Below, piece by piece: positions 47,990-57,131 of a stretch of 64,000 bases of DNA. The DNA lies in assembly GCF_016127315.1 (NCBI RefSeq), contig NZ_CP065997.1:6696001-6760000 (forward strand). The letters run 5' to 3'. The DNA comes from Achromobacter deleyi. GTDB lineage: Bacteria > Pseudomonadota > Gammaproteobacteria > Burkholderiales > Burkholderiaceae_B. Position 1 is the stretch's first letter, and each line of letters opens with the position of its first letter. The notes under the pieces were generated by a model. That model had not been told where the DNA came from and made no database searches. It saw only the letters and a program-made list of their open reading frames with translations. The position numbers were made by a program, and so were the translations under genes.

Positions 47990-48007
47990 GACTCCCTTGA
48001 GGGAGTC
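47990..48007 (+). promoter_or_regulatory. Hairpin just before the rpmE2 ribosome binding site
   Basis: GACTCCC-TTGA-GGGAGTC is a perfect 7-bp hairpin ending directly before the TAGGAAAG ribosome binding site. It may influence translation of this ribosomal protein. Confidence 0.5.
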
Positions 48008-48020
48008 CTAGGAAAGCACC

Positions 48021-48287
48021 ATGAAAGAAGGCATTCACCCCGAATACCGCGAAGTCGTCTTCGCCGACCTGCAAACGGGCAGCAAGTTCATCACCCGCTC
48101 GACCGTTCACACGCGCGAAACCGTCGAACTCGATGGCAAGACGTACCCGCTCTTCAAGTGCGACGTGACCTCCGAATCGCACCCGTTCTACACGGGCGCC
48201 CAGACGCGTATCGTCGAAACCGGCCGTGTGGAAAAGTTCCGCGCCCGTTTCGCCCGTACCGCCGGCACGGTCAAGTCCGCTTCCTGA
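48021..48287 (+). CDS. rpmE2: 50S ribosomal protein L31 type B (zinc-independent)
   Basis: Large-subunit ribosomal protein of 88 residues. It has the type B signature [18 protein letters not shown] and SHPFYTGAQ and lacks the zinc-binding CxxC cysteines of type A (only one Cys, in FKCDV). Type B paralogues commonly replace the zinc form during zinc starvation, but no Zur-like box like that at 38855 is seen upstream, so here it may be expressed constitutively. Confidence 0.95.
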   Translation: MKEGIHPEYREVVFADLQTGSKFITRSTVHTRETVELDGKTYPLFKCDVTSESHPFYTGAQTRIVETGRVEKFRARFARTAGTVKSAS

Positions 48288-48314
48288 TCCTGTCGCTCCT
48301 ACGGGAGTCACAGC

Positions 48315-48344
48315 AAAAAGGCAGCCTCCGGGCTGCTTTTTTTT
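48315..48344 (+). terminator. Intrinsic terminator of rpmE2
   Basis: GCAGCC-TCCG-GGCTGC is preceded by an A-run and followed by eight T residues, about 30 bases after the stop. Confidence 0.87.
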
Positions 48345-48411
48345 CCCCTGACCCTGCTCCTACGCAAACCGGGGGCTGGCGCTTCCCGATCACTCGGTTA
48401 CATTAACGCCC

Positions 48412-50142
48412 GTGTCCCCACTTTCCATTTCCACTCCGGCCCGGCTGACGTCCGTGGCCACCGCGAAACTGCCCAGGCTGATTCTGCTTGGGCTGGCGCT
48501 GGCGTACATCATCGCCGGCCTGTTCATGCGCGACCCGTGGAAAACGGACGATGCGGTCGGCCTGGCGACCATGATCACCGCCATCCGTGAAGGCGGGATC
48601 ACCTGGCTGCTGCCGCAAGTGGGGCACCTGGCCCACGCCGAGGAAGGCCCGCTGATCACCTGGGTCGGCGCGATCAGCATCTGGCTGTTCGGCCCCTTCA
48701 TCGGCGACATCACCGCCGGCCGCCTGCCCAACCTGTTGTGGTTCGGCGTGACGGCCATGAGCGTCTGGTACGGCACCTACCTGCTCGGCCGCCGCGCCGA
48801 AGCCCAGCCGCTGGCGCTGCCCTTCGGCGGCGAACCGGAGCCGCGCGACTACGGCCGCATGCTGGCCGACGCCGCGCTGCTACTGCTCCTGGCCACGGTC
48901 GGCATCCTGCAGCGCACCCATGAGACCACCGTGGTGCCCGCCATCATGGCCTGCCAGGCGCTGGCCTTCTATTCGCTGGCGCGCACCGTGGACCGCCCCG
49001 TCACCGGCTCGACCACGCTGGGCATTGCGCTGGCCGCCAGCTTCCTCACGCGCGGCTGGATCGGCGCCCTGCCGATCATGGTCGCCGCTTTGCTCGCGTT
49101 CTATCCGCGCGGCCCGCTCTGGAAATGCAAGCGCTGGCTGCCCTGGGCCGCGCTGGTCGCCGCCGTCCTGATCCTGGCCTGGTGGATTCCGGCGACCCAG
49201 AGCAGCGAATACTGGATCCGCAACTGGAAGACCTGGAACCTGGCGTCCTTCGCCGTGCCCAGCTGGCACGATGTGGGCCGCACCCTGCGTGACCTGCCCT
49301 GGTACCTGTGGCCGACCTGGCCGCTGGCGCTGCTGGCCATCTGGCGCTGGCGCGCCTGGATCTACGCCCCGCACATCTGGCTGCCGCTGATGCTGCTGGT
49401 CTGCTCGGCCCTGGTGCTGTTCGGGCTGGACGAGGCCAGCGACTCCGAATACGTGCTGCTGGCCGTGCCCTGCGCGGTGCTGGGCGCGTTCTCGCTGCCA
49501 ACCCTGCGGCGCGGCGTGGTCAACACGCTGGACTGGTTCGCCGTGATGTGTTTTTCGCTGACCGCCGCCACCGCGTGGCTCGGCTGGATCGCCCTGCACT
49601 TCCAATGGCCCGCGCAGATTTCGCGCAACATCGGCCGCCAGACGACCGGCTATGAGCCCGTCATCTCGTGGGTGGCGTTCGCGCTGGCGGTGATCTTCAC
49701 CATCGGCTGGATTGCGTTGGTGGTCTGGCGCCTGCGGGTCAAGCCGCAAGCCCTGTGGCGCGGCACCGTGCTGTCCGCCGGCGGCTTGACCGTCACCTGG
49801 ATCCTGCTGGTGCTGTTGTGGCAGCCCGCGGTCGACTATGCCCGCAGCTATCGCACCGTGTCCGGCGAACTGGCCCAGGCCCTGGAGCAGAACATCCGGC
49901 CGGGCGAATGCGTGCGCGGCCTGAGCCTGGGCAGCGGCCAGCGCGCCTCGTTCCTGATCTTCAACAACCTGACGTTCACGTTCGACTCGAAGTGCACGCT
50001 GGTGCTGCAGCAGACCACCAACCAGAGCCTGCGCGACAACACCGCCGCCTACAGCGACAGCGCCGACGTGCTGTGGCAGGGCGGCCGCCGCGCCGATCGC
50101 CAGGAAGTCTTCCGCCTGCTGCGCGTCGGCCCCACGCGATGA
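48412..50142 (+). CDS. ArnT-like membrane glycosyltransferase (GT83/PMT superfamily)
   Basis: Integral membrane protein of 576 residues with about twelve hydrophobic segments. An acidic motif RDPWKTDD follows the first segment (about residue 40), the position of the catalytic Asp in ArnT and protein mannosyltransferases that use lipid-linked sugars. It probably transfers a sugar from undecaprenyl phosphate to an envelope acceptor. Translation starts at a GTG at 48412. The MATE exporter gene overlaps its end by four bases. No aminoarabinose biosynthesis genes are near, so ArnT function itself is not implied. Confidence 0.75.
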   Translation: MSPLSISTPARLTSVATAKLPRLILLGLALAYIIAGLFMRDPWKTDDAVGLATMITAIREGGITWLLPQVGHLAHAEEGPLITWVGAISIWLFGPFIGDITAGRLPNLLWFGVTAMSVWYGTYLLGRRAEAQPLALPFGGEPEPRDYGRMLADAALLLLLATVGILQRTHETTVVPAIMACQALAFYSLARTVDRPVTGSTTLGIALAASFLTRGWIGALPIMVAALLAFYPRGPLWKCKRWLPWAALVAAVLILAWWIPATQSSEYWIRNWKTWNLASFAVPSWHDVGRTLRDLPWYLWPTWPLALLAIWRWRAWIYAPHIWLPLMLLVCSALVLFGLDEASDSEYVLLAVPCAVLGAFSLPTLRRGVVNTLDWFAVMCFSLTAATAWLGWIALHFQWPAQISRNIGRQTTGYEPVISWVAFALAVIFTIGWIALVVWRLRVKPQALWRGTVLSAGGLTVTWILLVLLWQPAVDYARSYRTVSGELAQALEQNIRPGECVRGLSLGSGQRASFLIFNNLTFTFDSKCTLVLQQTTNQSLRDNTAAYSDSADVLWQGGRRADRQEVFRLLRVGPTR

Positions 50143-51539
50143 CTCCCGCCCCCGCGGCGCCGGCCAGTTTCGGCGCCACCCTGCGCGGCATCGCCAAGCA
50201 GGCCTGGCCGGTCCTGATCAGCCAATGGGCCGGCATCTCGTTCGGCGTCCTCGACACCGCCATGACCGGCCACGCCAGCGCCAATGACCTGGCGGCGATG
50301 GCCCTGTCGGCCTCCATCTACATCACCGTCTTCGTCGGCCTGATGGGCGTGGTCCACGCCCTCATCCCGATCCTGGCGCAGCATTTCGGCGCCGGCAACA
50401 ACCGCGAGGTCGGCCGCAGCTGGGGTCAGGGCGTGTGGCTGGCGCTGGGACTGTCGGTGGTGGGCGGCATCCTGATGCTGTTCCCGGATTTCTGGCTGTC
50501 GATGTCGGGCAACGTCGATCCCGGCGTGCGCGAGCGCATCGCCTCGTACCTGCGGGCGCTGAGCCTGGCCCTGCCGGCCGCGCTGGTGTTCCGCACCATC
50601 TACGCGCTCGGCACCTCGGTCTCGCGGCCCAAGCTGGTGATGGCGATCAACCTCACCGCCATCGGCTTCAAGGCCTTCTTCAACTGGCTGTTCATCTACG
50701 GCAGCCTGGGCCTGCCCGCCATGGGCGCCACCGGCGCCGGCCTGGCCACGGCGGTGGTGTCGTGGATGAGCCTGGGGCTGGGCCTGTGGGTCATCACCCA
50801 CGACCGCTATTACCGCCGCTTCCACCTGCACGTCGGCCGCCCTGACTGGAAGACGCTCAAGGAGCTGCTGCGCCTGGGCATCCCCATGGGCGGCTCCTAT
50901 CTGGTGGAAGTCTCGGCCTTCACCTTCATGGCGCTGCTGGTGGCGCGCGAAGGCACCTTCGTGACCGGCGGCCACCAGATCATGTCGAACCTGGCCGCGC
51001 TGTGCTACATGATGCCGATGGCGTTGGGCGTGGCCACCGCCGCCCTGACGGCGCAGGCAATCGGCGCCGGCAACCTGGCGCATGCCCACCGCACCGGCAT
51101 GGCCGGGCTGGTGCTGGGACTGATGGGTGCCCTGCTGACCGCGGTGGCGCTGCTGGCCGGCCGTCCGCTGATCCTGGCGGCCTATACCGACAATCCCCAG
51201 GTGGCCGCCGTGGCCACCACGCTGCTGGCGGTGCTGCCGCTGTTCCACCTGTTCGACTCCATGCAGTGCATCAACTCGTATCTGCTGCGCGCCTACAAGG
51301 TGGCGGTGGTGCCGCTGCTGCTGCAGACCGTGGCGCTGGCCGGCGTCGGCCTGGTCGGCGGCTGGTGGTTCGGTTTCGGGCCGGGCCGCGGCGGCCTGGA
51401 CGGGCTGCGCGAGATCCTGGTGCCCGGCTCGCCCCAGGGCGCGGGCAGCATGTGGCTGATGGCCATGGTCGGCCTGGCGCTGTCGGCCACCCTGCTGCAC
51501 TTCTGGTACCGACACATCGTGCGCGCCGTGGCGCGCTAG
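50139..51539 (+). CDS. MATE-family efflux transporter
   Basis: Cation- or proton-coupled multidrug and toxin extrusion protein of 466 residues with twelve predicted membrane segments in two halves (about 15-235 and 245-460). Typical features include VLISQWAGISFGVLDTAMTGH at the N-terminus and the second-half counterpart GIPMGGSYLVEVSAF. The ATG at 50139 overlaps the glycosyltransferase stop (ATGA), implying joint translation. The substrate is unknown. Confidence 0.88.
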   Translation: MTPAPAAPASFGATLRGIAKQAWPVLISQWAGISFGVLDTAMTGHASANDLAAMALSASIYITVFVGLMGVVHALIPILAQHFGAGNNREVGRSWGQGVWLALGLSVVGGILMLFPDFWLSMSGNVDPGVRERIASYLRALSLALPAALVFRTIYALGTSVSRPKLVMAINLTAIGFKAFFNWLFIYGSLGLPAMGATGAGLATAVVSWMSLGLGLWVITHDRYYRRFHLHVGRPDWKTLKELLRLGIPMGGSYLVEVSAFTFMALLVAREGTFVTGGHQIMSNLAALCYMMPMALGVATAALTAQAIGAGNLAHAHRTGMAGLVLGLMGALLTAVALLAGRPLILAAYTDNPQVAAVATTLLAVLPLFHLFDSMQCINSYLLRAYKVAVVPLLLQTVALAGVGLVGGWWFGFGPGRGGLDGLREILVPGSPQGAGSMWLMAMVGLALSATLLHFWYRHIVRAVAR

Positions 51540-51556
51540 GCAGGTGCCGGTCCAAT

Positions 51557-51584
51557 AAAAAAGCAGCCCATGGCTGCTTTTTTT
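51557..51584. terminator. Bidirectional intrinsic terminator, MATE gene and paa operon
   Basis: AAAAAAGCAGCC and GGCTGCTTTTTT pair around a CAT loop, with T-runs on both strands. It separates the MATE gene from the convergent paaK. Confidence 0.87.
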
Positions 51585-51628
51585 GTTTCCGCGCGCCGCG
51601 TGGCGATGGCCACGCGGCGTGGCCATGC

Positions 51629-52945
51629 TCAGCCCTTCGGGCGCTTGTCGATCACGCGGCGGGCCTTGCCCGTCAATGTGCGCTCGACGTGGCCGGCATC
51701 CGACACCTGGATGCGGGCGCTGACGCCGATGTGCGTCTTGACCGCGTGCTGCAGCTGCTTGCCCAGCGCGGCGCGCTCGGCGTCCGACAGGCTCGAGAAC
51801 TCGGCCCGGACTTCCGTCAGGATCTCGAGCTCGTCCATATTGCCGGTGCGCGACAGCACCAGTTGGTAGTGCGGCGCCAGCTGCGCGATCTTGAGCACCA
51901 GTTCCTCGACCTGGGTCGGGAACATGTTCACGCCGCGCACGATCAGCATGTCGTCGCTGCGGCCGGTGATCTTGCCGATGCGGCGCATGCTGCGCGCGGT
52001 GGGCGGCAGCAGGCGGGTCAGGTCGCGGGTGCGGTAGCGGATGATGGGCATCGCTTCCTTGGTGAGCGAGGTGAACACCAGTTCGCCCGGCTCGCCGTCC
52101 GCCACGGGCTCGCCCGTGTCCGGATTGATGATCTCGGCGTAGAAGTGGTCTTCCCACACCACCGGACCGTCCTTGGTCTCGACGCACTCGCTGGCCACGC
52201 CCGGGCCCATCACTTCGGACAGGCCATAGATATCGACCGCGTCGATGCCGGCCTCGGCCTCGATGTCGGCGCGCATCTGGCCAGTCCAGGGCTCGGCGCC
52301 GAAGATGCCGATGCGCAGCGAAGTTTGACGCGGATCAATCCCCTGGCGACGCTGCTCCTCCAGAATATTGCAGAAATAGGAGGGCGTGACCATGATGATG
52401 TCCGGACGGAAATCGTTGATCAGCTGCACCTGCTTTTCGGTCTGCCCGCCCGACATCGGGATGACCGTGCAACCCAGGCGCTCGGCGCCGTAATGCGCGC
52501 CCAGGCCGCCCGTGAACAGGCCGTAGCCGTACGCCACGTGCACCGTATCGCCGGGCTTGCCGCCCGCCGCGCGGATCGAGCGCGCCACCAGGTTGGCCCA
52601 GTTGTCCAGGTCGCGCTGGGTGTAGCCCACCACGGTCGGCTTGCCGGTCGTGCCGCTGGAGGCATGGATGCGCGAGATGCGCTCGCGCGGCACCGCGAAC
52701 ATGCCGAACGGATAGTTCTCGCGCAGTTCCTTCTTGGTGGTGAACGGGAACTTCGAAATATCCGACAGCTGCTTCAGGTCGTCGGGATGCACGCCCATCT
52801 CGTCGAACGCCTTCTTATAGTGAGGCACGTTCTCGTAGGCGTGCTTGAGCGACCACTTCAGGCGCTCGAGCTGCAACGCGCGCAGCTCATCCTGGCTGGC
52901 ATGCTCGATGGGGTCCAGCCCCGGCTTGCTCATGGTGTTGGACAT
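51629..52945 (-). CDS. paaK: Phenylacetate-CoA ligase
   Basis: Activates phenylacetate to phenylacetyl-CoA with ATP, the entry step of the pathway. The 438-residue adenylate-forming enzyme has the P-loop-like SSGTTGKPT (about 95-103), the YGLSE motif, and the hinge and lysine of the ligase C-terminal domain (VRGVNMFP and GKARRV). The ATG at 52945 follows AGGAGAGAG. It is the last paa gene in this operon. Confidence 0.95.
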   Translation of the reverse strand: MSNTMSKPGLDPIEHASQDELRALQLERLKWSLKHAYENVPHYKKAFDEMGVHPDDLKQLSDISKFPFTTKKELRENYPFGMFAVPRERISRIHASSGTTGKPTVVGYTQRDLDNWANLVARSIRAAGGKPGDTVHVAYGYGLFTGGLGAHYGAERLGCTVIPMSGGQTEKQVQLINDFRPDIIMVTPSYFCNILEEQRRQGIDPRQTSLRIGIFGAEPWTGQMRADIEAEAGIDAVDIYGLSEVMGPGVASECVETKDGPVVWEDHFYAEIINPDTGEPVADGEPGELVFTSLTKEAMPIIRYRTRDLTRLLPPTARSMRRIGKITGRSDDMLIVRGVNMFPTQVEELVLKIAQLAPHYQLVLSRTGNMDELEILTEVRAEFSSLSDAERAALGKQLQHAVKTHIGVSARIQVSDAGHVERTLTGKARRVIDKRPKG

Positions 52946-53041
52946 GGTTATCTCTCTCCTGGAATGCTCTACCCTCCGTGCCGGGGGACGCGCCGCGCGC
53001 CCGCCTCGGCCGGTGGCCTTGTCTCTGATTGGTTGATGCGT

Positions 53042-53518
53042 TCAAGCCTCGGCTGGCGTGCCGACGATCTGCCCCTTGATGCGGTAGGAACGGCCACGGA
53101 ACAGGGCGACGTTGCGGCCGTCCTGGTTGGTGATGGTCACGTCGTACACCCCGGTGCGGCCCGCCAGCGAACGCTCTTGCGCCACCGCGGTCAGCAGGTC
53201 GCCCTCGAAGCCGGGGGCCAGGTAATCGATGGTGCAGCCCGACGCCACGGTGCTGACGTTGCGCGAATTGCAGGAAAAGGCGAAGGCGCTGTCGGCCAGC
53301 GCGAAGATGAACCCGCCATGGCAGGTCTTGTGGCCGTTGAGCATGTCGGGACGCACCCGCATGGTCAGGCGCGCATAGCCCGGCGCCATTTCCTCGACCT
53401 TCATGTCCAGGCCCTGCGAGGCCGCGTCGCCGGCGTACATCACCGTGCCCACGGCCTGCGCCAATTCCTGCGGATCCGTCGGCGCCTCGACGGGCGGAAC
53501 GTGCGTGCTGCTCATCAT
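53042..53518 (-). CDS. paaI: Hydroxyphenylacetyl-CoA thioesterase PaaI
   Basis: Hotdog-fold thioesterase of 158 residues that rescues CoA from dead-end ring-hydroxylated phenylacetyl-CoA products. It shows the family motif NGHKTCHGGFIFALADSAFAF with the catalytic Asp and an SGCTIDYLAP strand. Its start overlaps the paaG stop by four bases; 96 bases separate it from paaK. Confidence 0.93.
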   Translation of the reverse strand: MMSSTHVPPVEAPTDPQELAQAVGTVMYAGDAASQGLDMKVEEMAPGYARLTMRVRPDMLNGHKTCHGGFIFALADSAFAFSCNSRNVSTVASGCTIDYLAPGFEGDLLTAVAQERSLAGRTGVYDVTITNQDGRNVALFRGRSYRIKGQIVGTPAEA

Positions 53519-54303
53519 TGCCCCTTGAACTGCGGTTCGCGTTTGCCCAGGAAGGCCGCCACGCCTTCGGCGTAGTCGGCGCTGCGGCCCAATTCACGCA
53601 TCATGTCGCGCTCCAGGTCCAGCTGGGTCGCCAGGTCATTGCCCAGGCTGGCCTGCAAGGCGCGCTTGGTGTAGGTCAGGCCCTTGGTCGGCGCGCGCGA
53701 GAAATGCTGCGCCAGATTCTCCAGCGTCGCGTCGAACGCGTCGTCCGCCACGCATTGCCAGATCAGGCCCCAGGCCTCGGCCTGGCGCGCGCTGAGCTTG
53801 TCGCCCAGCAACGCCAGCCCCATGGCGCGGGCGCGCCCCACCAGGCGCGGCAACACGAAGGTGCCGCCCGTGTCGGGAATCAGGCCCAGCTTGCAGAACG
53901 ACTGGATGAAGTTGGCCGATTCTTTGGCGATGACGATGTCGCCGGCGAACGCCAGGTTGGCGCCGGCGCCGGCCGCCACGCCATTGACGCCCACCACCAC
54001 CGGCATCGGCAAGGCGTTCAGGCGGCGCACCAGCGGCGCGTAGAACTTGTCGACGGTCTCGCCCAGGTCGGGCGGCGTACCGTCGGGCGCCGGCTTGCGC
54101 TCGCTCAGATCCTGCCCGGCGCAGAAGCCGCGGCCCGCGCCGGTCAGCACCAGCACGCGCGCGCCTTCGGTTTCGACCCGGGTCAGCGCATGCGCCACTT
54201 CGCCATGCATGTTGGCGGTGAAGCTGTTGAGCTTGTCGGGGCGGTTCAGCGTCAAGCGGGCAATGCCACCGGCCAATTCGAATTGGATGTCTTGATAGGT
54301 CAT
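53515..54303 (-). CDS. paaG: 1,2-Epoxyphenylacetyl-CoA isomerase PaaG
   Basis: Crotonase-fold enzyme of 262 residues that converts the ring epoxide made by PaaABCE into oxepin-CoA. It has the oxyanion-hole segments GAGRGFCAGQDLSER and NGVAAGAGANLAFAGD and the catalytic Asp in IPDTGGTF. I use the ATG at 54303, which has GGTGGA upstream; the GTG at 54315 overlaps the paaN stop. It could also act as a 2,3-dehydroadipyl-CoA hydratase-like protein, but position and sequence favour PaaG. Confidence 0.92.
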   Translation of the reverse strand: MTYQDIQFELAGGIARLTLNRPDKLNSFTANMHGEVAHALTRVETEGARVLVLTGAGRGFCAGQDLSERKPAPDGTPPDLGETVDKFYAPLVRRLNALPMPVVVGVNGVAAGAGANLAFAGDIVIAKESANFIQSFCKLGLIPDTGGTFVLPRLVGRARAMGLALLGDKLSARQAEAWGLIWQCVADDAFDATLENLAQHFSRAPTKGLTYTKRALQASLGNDLATQLDLERDMMRELGRSADYAEGVAAFLGKREPQFKGQ

Positions 54304-54318
54304 GTGCGGATCCACCGT

Positions 54319-55983
54319 TCAGATGTGGCGGCGGGTCTGCACCACGCGGAAGCGGTTGGACACGTAGGCTGAATCGGACAGCGCCGCGTTGGCCGCCGGG
54401 TTGGCGCCGGTGCCGTGGAAGTCGCTGAAGGCCGCGGTCTGGTTGACGAACACCGCGCCGGTCAGGTTCAGCGACAGCGACACGCCGGACTCTTCCGCCG
54501 CTTCCTGCACCTGCTCGGCCACGTCGTTGCTGGTGGTGTAGGCCGACAGCGACAGCGCGCCGTGCTCGATCACGCTGTCACGCGCGATCTGGATGCTGTG
54601 CGCGGTGGAGTCGGTGGCGACCACGAAGGCGATCGGGCCGAACCATTCCTGGCTGATGGCGGCGTTGCCGGCCTCGGCGCGCAGCAGCAGCGGCGTGCGC
54701 ACGCGGGCGTTCTCGAACTGCGGGTGCGTCAACGTCTTGCTGTCGGCCACCACCGGCAGGCCCAGCGCGCGGGCCTTCTCGATGCGCTCGACGATGCCTT
54801 CGTTCTGGATCGCGCCGGTCAGTTCGACGGCCTTGGCGGCGTCGGCGCCGAGCTTGTCGACTGCGGCGCCCAGGGCGGCGGCGACCTCATCGAAGCTGAC
54901 CCGGCCTTCCGGCGTCTGGATGCCGTCGCGCGGCACGTAGATGTTCTGCGGGGCCGTGCACATCTGGCCCGAATACAGCGCCAGCGAGAACGCCAGGTTG
55001 CGCGCCACGCCCTTCAGGTCGGCGGCCGAATCGATGATGACCTGGTTGACGCCGGCCTTCTCGGTGTAGACCAGCGCCTGGCGGGCGTTGTTCTCGAGCC
55101 AGTCGCCGTTGGCGGTGCTGCCGGTGAAGTCGATGATCTTGACCGCGGGATCCAGCGCCAGCTGGCGCGCGGTGTCTTCTTCGGCGGTGTGCGCGGCCAG
55201 CAGCACCACGTCGGGATCGAAGCCGGCTTCCTGCAGCACTTCGCGCGCGACCTTGACGGTCAGCGCCAGCGGCAGGATCGCGCCCGGGTGCGGCTTGACG
55301 ATGACGGTGTTGCCGGTCGCCAGGCTGGCGAACAGGCCGGGATAGCCGTTCCAGGTCGGGAAGGTCGAGCAGCCGATCACCAGCGCCACGCCACGCGGCA
55401 CCACGGTGAAGTGCTTTTCCATGCGGATGGGGTCGTTCTTGCCCTGCGGCTTCTCCCAGATGGCGACGCCGGGGATGCGCGACATTTCCTGCCAGGCATA
55501 GGCCACGGCCTCGAAGCCGCGGTCCTGCGCATGCGGGCCGCCGGCCTGGAAGGCCATCATGAAGCCCTGGCCGGTGGTGTGCTGCACGGCGTAGGCCATT
55601 TCGAAGCTGAGCTTGTTCAGGCGCGCCAGGATTTCCAGCGACACGCCCACCCAGGCCTGCGGGCCGGCGCGGCGCCAGTCCTGCAACGCGCGCTTGGACG
55701 CGGCCACCAGCTTTGCGGCTGGCACGTGCGGATAGGTGATGCCCAGGTCGAAGCCAAAGGGCGACTTCTCGCCGCCGACGGTGCCGTCGGCGGCGTGCAG
55801 GTTCAGCGGGAACGGCTTGCCGCGCAGGGCCTCGAAGGCGGCGCGGCCGTCATCATTGGCGGTCTCGCCATAGTTGCGGGGGCTGGGCGACTCGGCAAAC
55901 GGGCTCCAGTAGCCGCGCAGCGCGGCGGCGGCCAGGGCTTGTTCCAGCAGGGGCTGATGGCGTTCGAAGAATTTCTGGGACAC
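54319..55983 (-). CDS. paaN: Phenylacetic acid degradation protein PaaN (aldehyde dehydrogenase type)
   Basis: Aldehyde dehydrogenase-fold protein of 554 residues that oxidises the open-ring semialdehyde in the phenylacetate pathway. It has the NAD-binding region (about 215-290, FTGSTANGDW) and the catalytic Cys in SGQMCTAPQN. Unlike E. coli PaaZ it has no C-terminal MaoC hydratase domain, so oxepin-CoA hydrolysis must be done by another protein. Translation starts with GTG at 55983 after GGAGAGACGC. Confidence 0.9.
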   Translation of the reverse strand: MSQKFFERHQPLLEQALAAAALRGYWSPFAESPSPRNYGETANDDGRAAFEALRGKPFPLNLHAADGTVGGEKSPFGFDLGITYPHVPAAKLVAASKRALQDWRRAGPQAWVGVSLEILARLNKLSFEMAYAVQHTTGQGFMMAFQAGGPHAQDRGFEAVAYAWQEMSRIPGVAIWEKPQGKNDPIRMEKHFTVVPRGVALVIGCSTFPTWNGYPGLFASLATGNTVIVKPHPGAILPLALTVKVAREVLQEAGFDPDVVLLAAHTAEEDTARQLALDPAVKIIDFTGSTANGDWLENNARQALVYTEKAGVNQVIIDSAADLKGVARNLAFSLALYSGQMCTAPQNIYVPRDGIQTPEGRVSFDEVAAALGAAVDKLGADAAKAVELTGAIQNEGIVERIEKARALGLPVVADSKTLTHPQFENARVRTPLLLRAEAGNAAISQEWFGPIAFVVATDSTAHSIQIARDSVIEHGALSLSAYTTSNDVAEQVQEAAEESGVSLSLNLTGAVFVNQTAAFSDFHGTGANPAANAALSDSAYVSNRFRVVQTRRHI

Positions 55984-56028
55984 TGCGTCTCTCCAAATGG
56001 AATAGGGGTCTGACTGGCGCGCGCCGGG

Positions 56029-57117
56029 TCAGGTTTCCTGGTCGAAGTCGATCACCAGGCGGTCGCTGACCGGAAAGCTCTGGCAGCTCAGGATAAAGCC
56101 TCGCGCCACTTCGTAGTCTTCCAGGGCGAAGTTGGCATCCATGTCCACTTCACCCTCGACCACCTTGCAGCGGCAGGTGGAACACACCCCGCCCTTGCAC
56201 GAATACGGCAGTTCGATGCCCTGCGCCAGCGCCGAATCCAGCACGCTGTCTTTGTTCTTGTCGATCACGAACTTGCGGCTGTGGCCGTCCTGCACCACCG
56301 TCACCTCGCACTGGCCCTTGCCGGGCGCCTGGCGGGCGTCCTGCCCCGTGCGCAACGCGCGCGGCCCCTTCGGGGCGCCGAACAGTTCGAACTTGATGTT
56401 CGCCTTCGGGATGCCGCGGGCCTGCAGCCGCTCGACCACGCTCTCGGTCATGGTCTGCGGACCGCAGACAAAAGCGTAGTCGATATCCTCGGGGCTCATC
56501 CAGGCCGACATCAGCTGGTCGACCTTGTCGCCGTCCAGGCGGCCGTTGAACAGCTCGATGTCCTGGGTCTCGCGGCTCATGACGTAGACCAGCGAGAAGC
56601 GGTCCATGTACAGGTTCTTCAGGTCCTCGATCTCTTCGCGGAACAACACCGCCGAGGAGGCGCGGTTGCCGAAGAACAGCGTGAACTTGCTGTTCGGCTC
56701 GGTCGACAGCGCGGTCTTGACCAGCGAGAACACCGGCGTGATGCCGCTGCCAACCGCGAAGGCCACGTAATGGCGCTGGTTCTGCGGCGCGAAGTCGACG
56801 GTGAAATTGCCGGCCGGCGCCATCACTTCCAGCGTCTGGCCCGGCTGCAGCTCGTGGTTGGCCCAACTGGAGAAGACGCCTTCATCGACCTTCTTGATCG
56901 CCACGCGCAGCAACTTGTCGCGCGGCGCCGAACAGATCGAATAGGAGCGGCGCAGTTCCTCGCCGTTGAGCTGCGTGCGCAGCGTCAGGTATTGGCCCGG
57001 CAGGAAAGCGAATTCATCGACCAGTGTGTCGGGCAGGTCGAACGTCACGACCACCGCGTCGCGCGTGTTGCGCGCCACCGAGGCCACTTTCAGGGGGTGG
57101 AATTGGTTCAGGCTCAT
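56029..57117 (-). CDS. paaE: Phenylacetyl-CoA epoxidase reductase subunit
   Basis: Electron-transfer subunit that carries electrons from NADPH to the PaaA di-iron site. The 362-residue protein has a ferredoxin-NADP reductase half (RRSYSICSAP, FAVGSGITPVFS, CGPQTM) and a C-terminal plant-type 2Fe-2S domain with CKGGVCSTCRC and a later Cys in SCQSFP. I start it at the ATG at 57117; the frame upstream to 57960 is antisense-like filler. It follows paaD by 14 bases. Confidence 0.95.
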   Translation of the reverse strand: MSLNQFHPLKVASVARNTRDAVVVTFDLPDTLVDEFAFLPGQYLTLRTQLNGEELRRSYSICSAPRDKLLRVAIKKVDEGVFSSWANHELQPGQTLEVMAPAGNFTVDFAPQNQRHYVAFAVGSGITPVFSLVKTALSTEPNSKFTLFFGNRASSAVLFREEIEDLKNLYMDRFSLVYVMSRETQDIELFNGRLDGDKVDQLMSAWMSPEDIDYAFVCGPQTMTESVVERLQARGIPKANIKFELFGAPKGPRALRTGQDARQAPGKGQCEVTVVQDGHSRKFVIDKNKDSVLDSALAQGIELPYSCKGGVCSTCRCKVVEGEVDMDANFALEDYEVARGFILSCQSFPVSDRLVIDFDQET

Positions 57118-57131
57118 TCTCGAAACCACTC

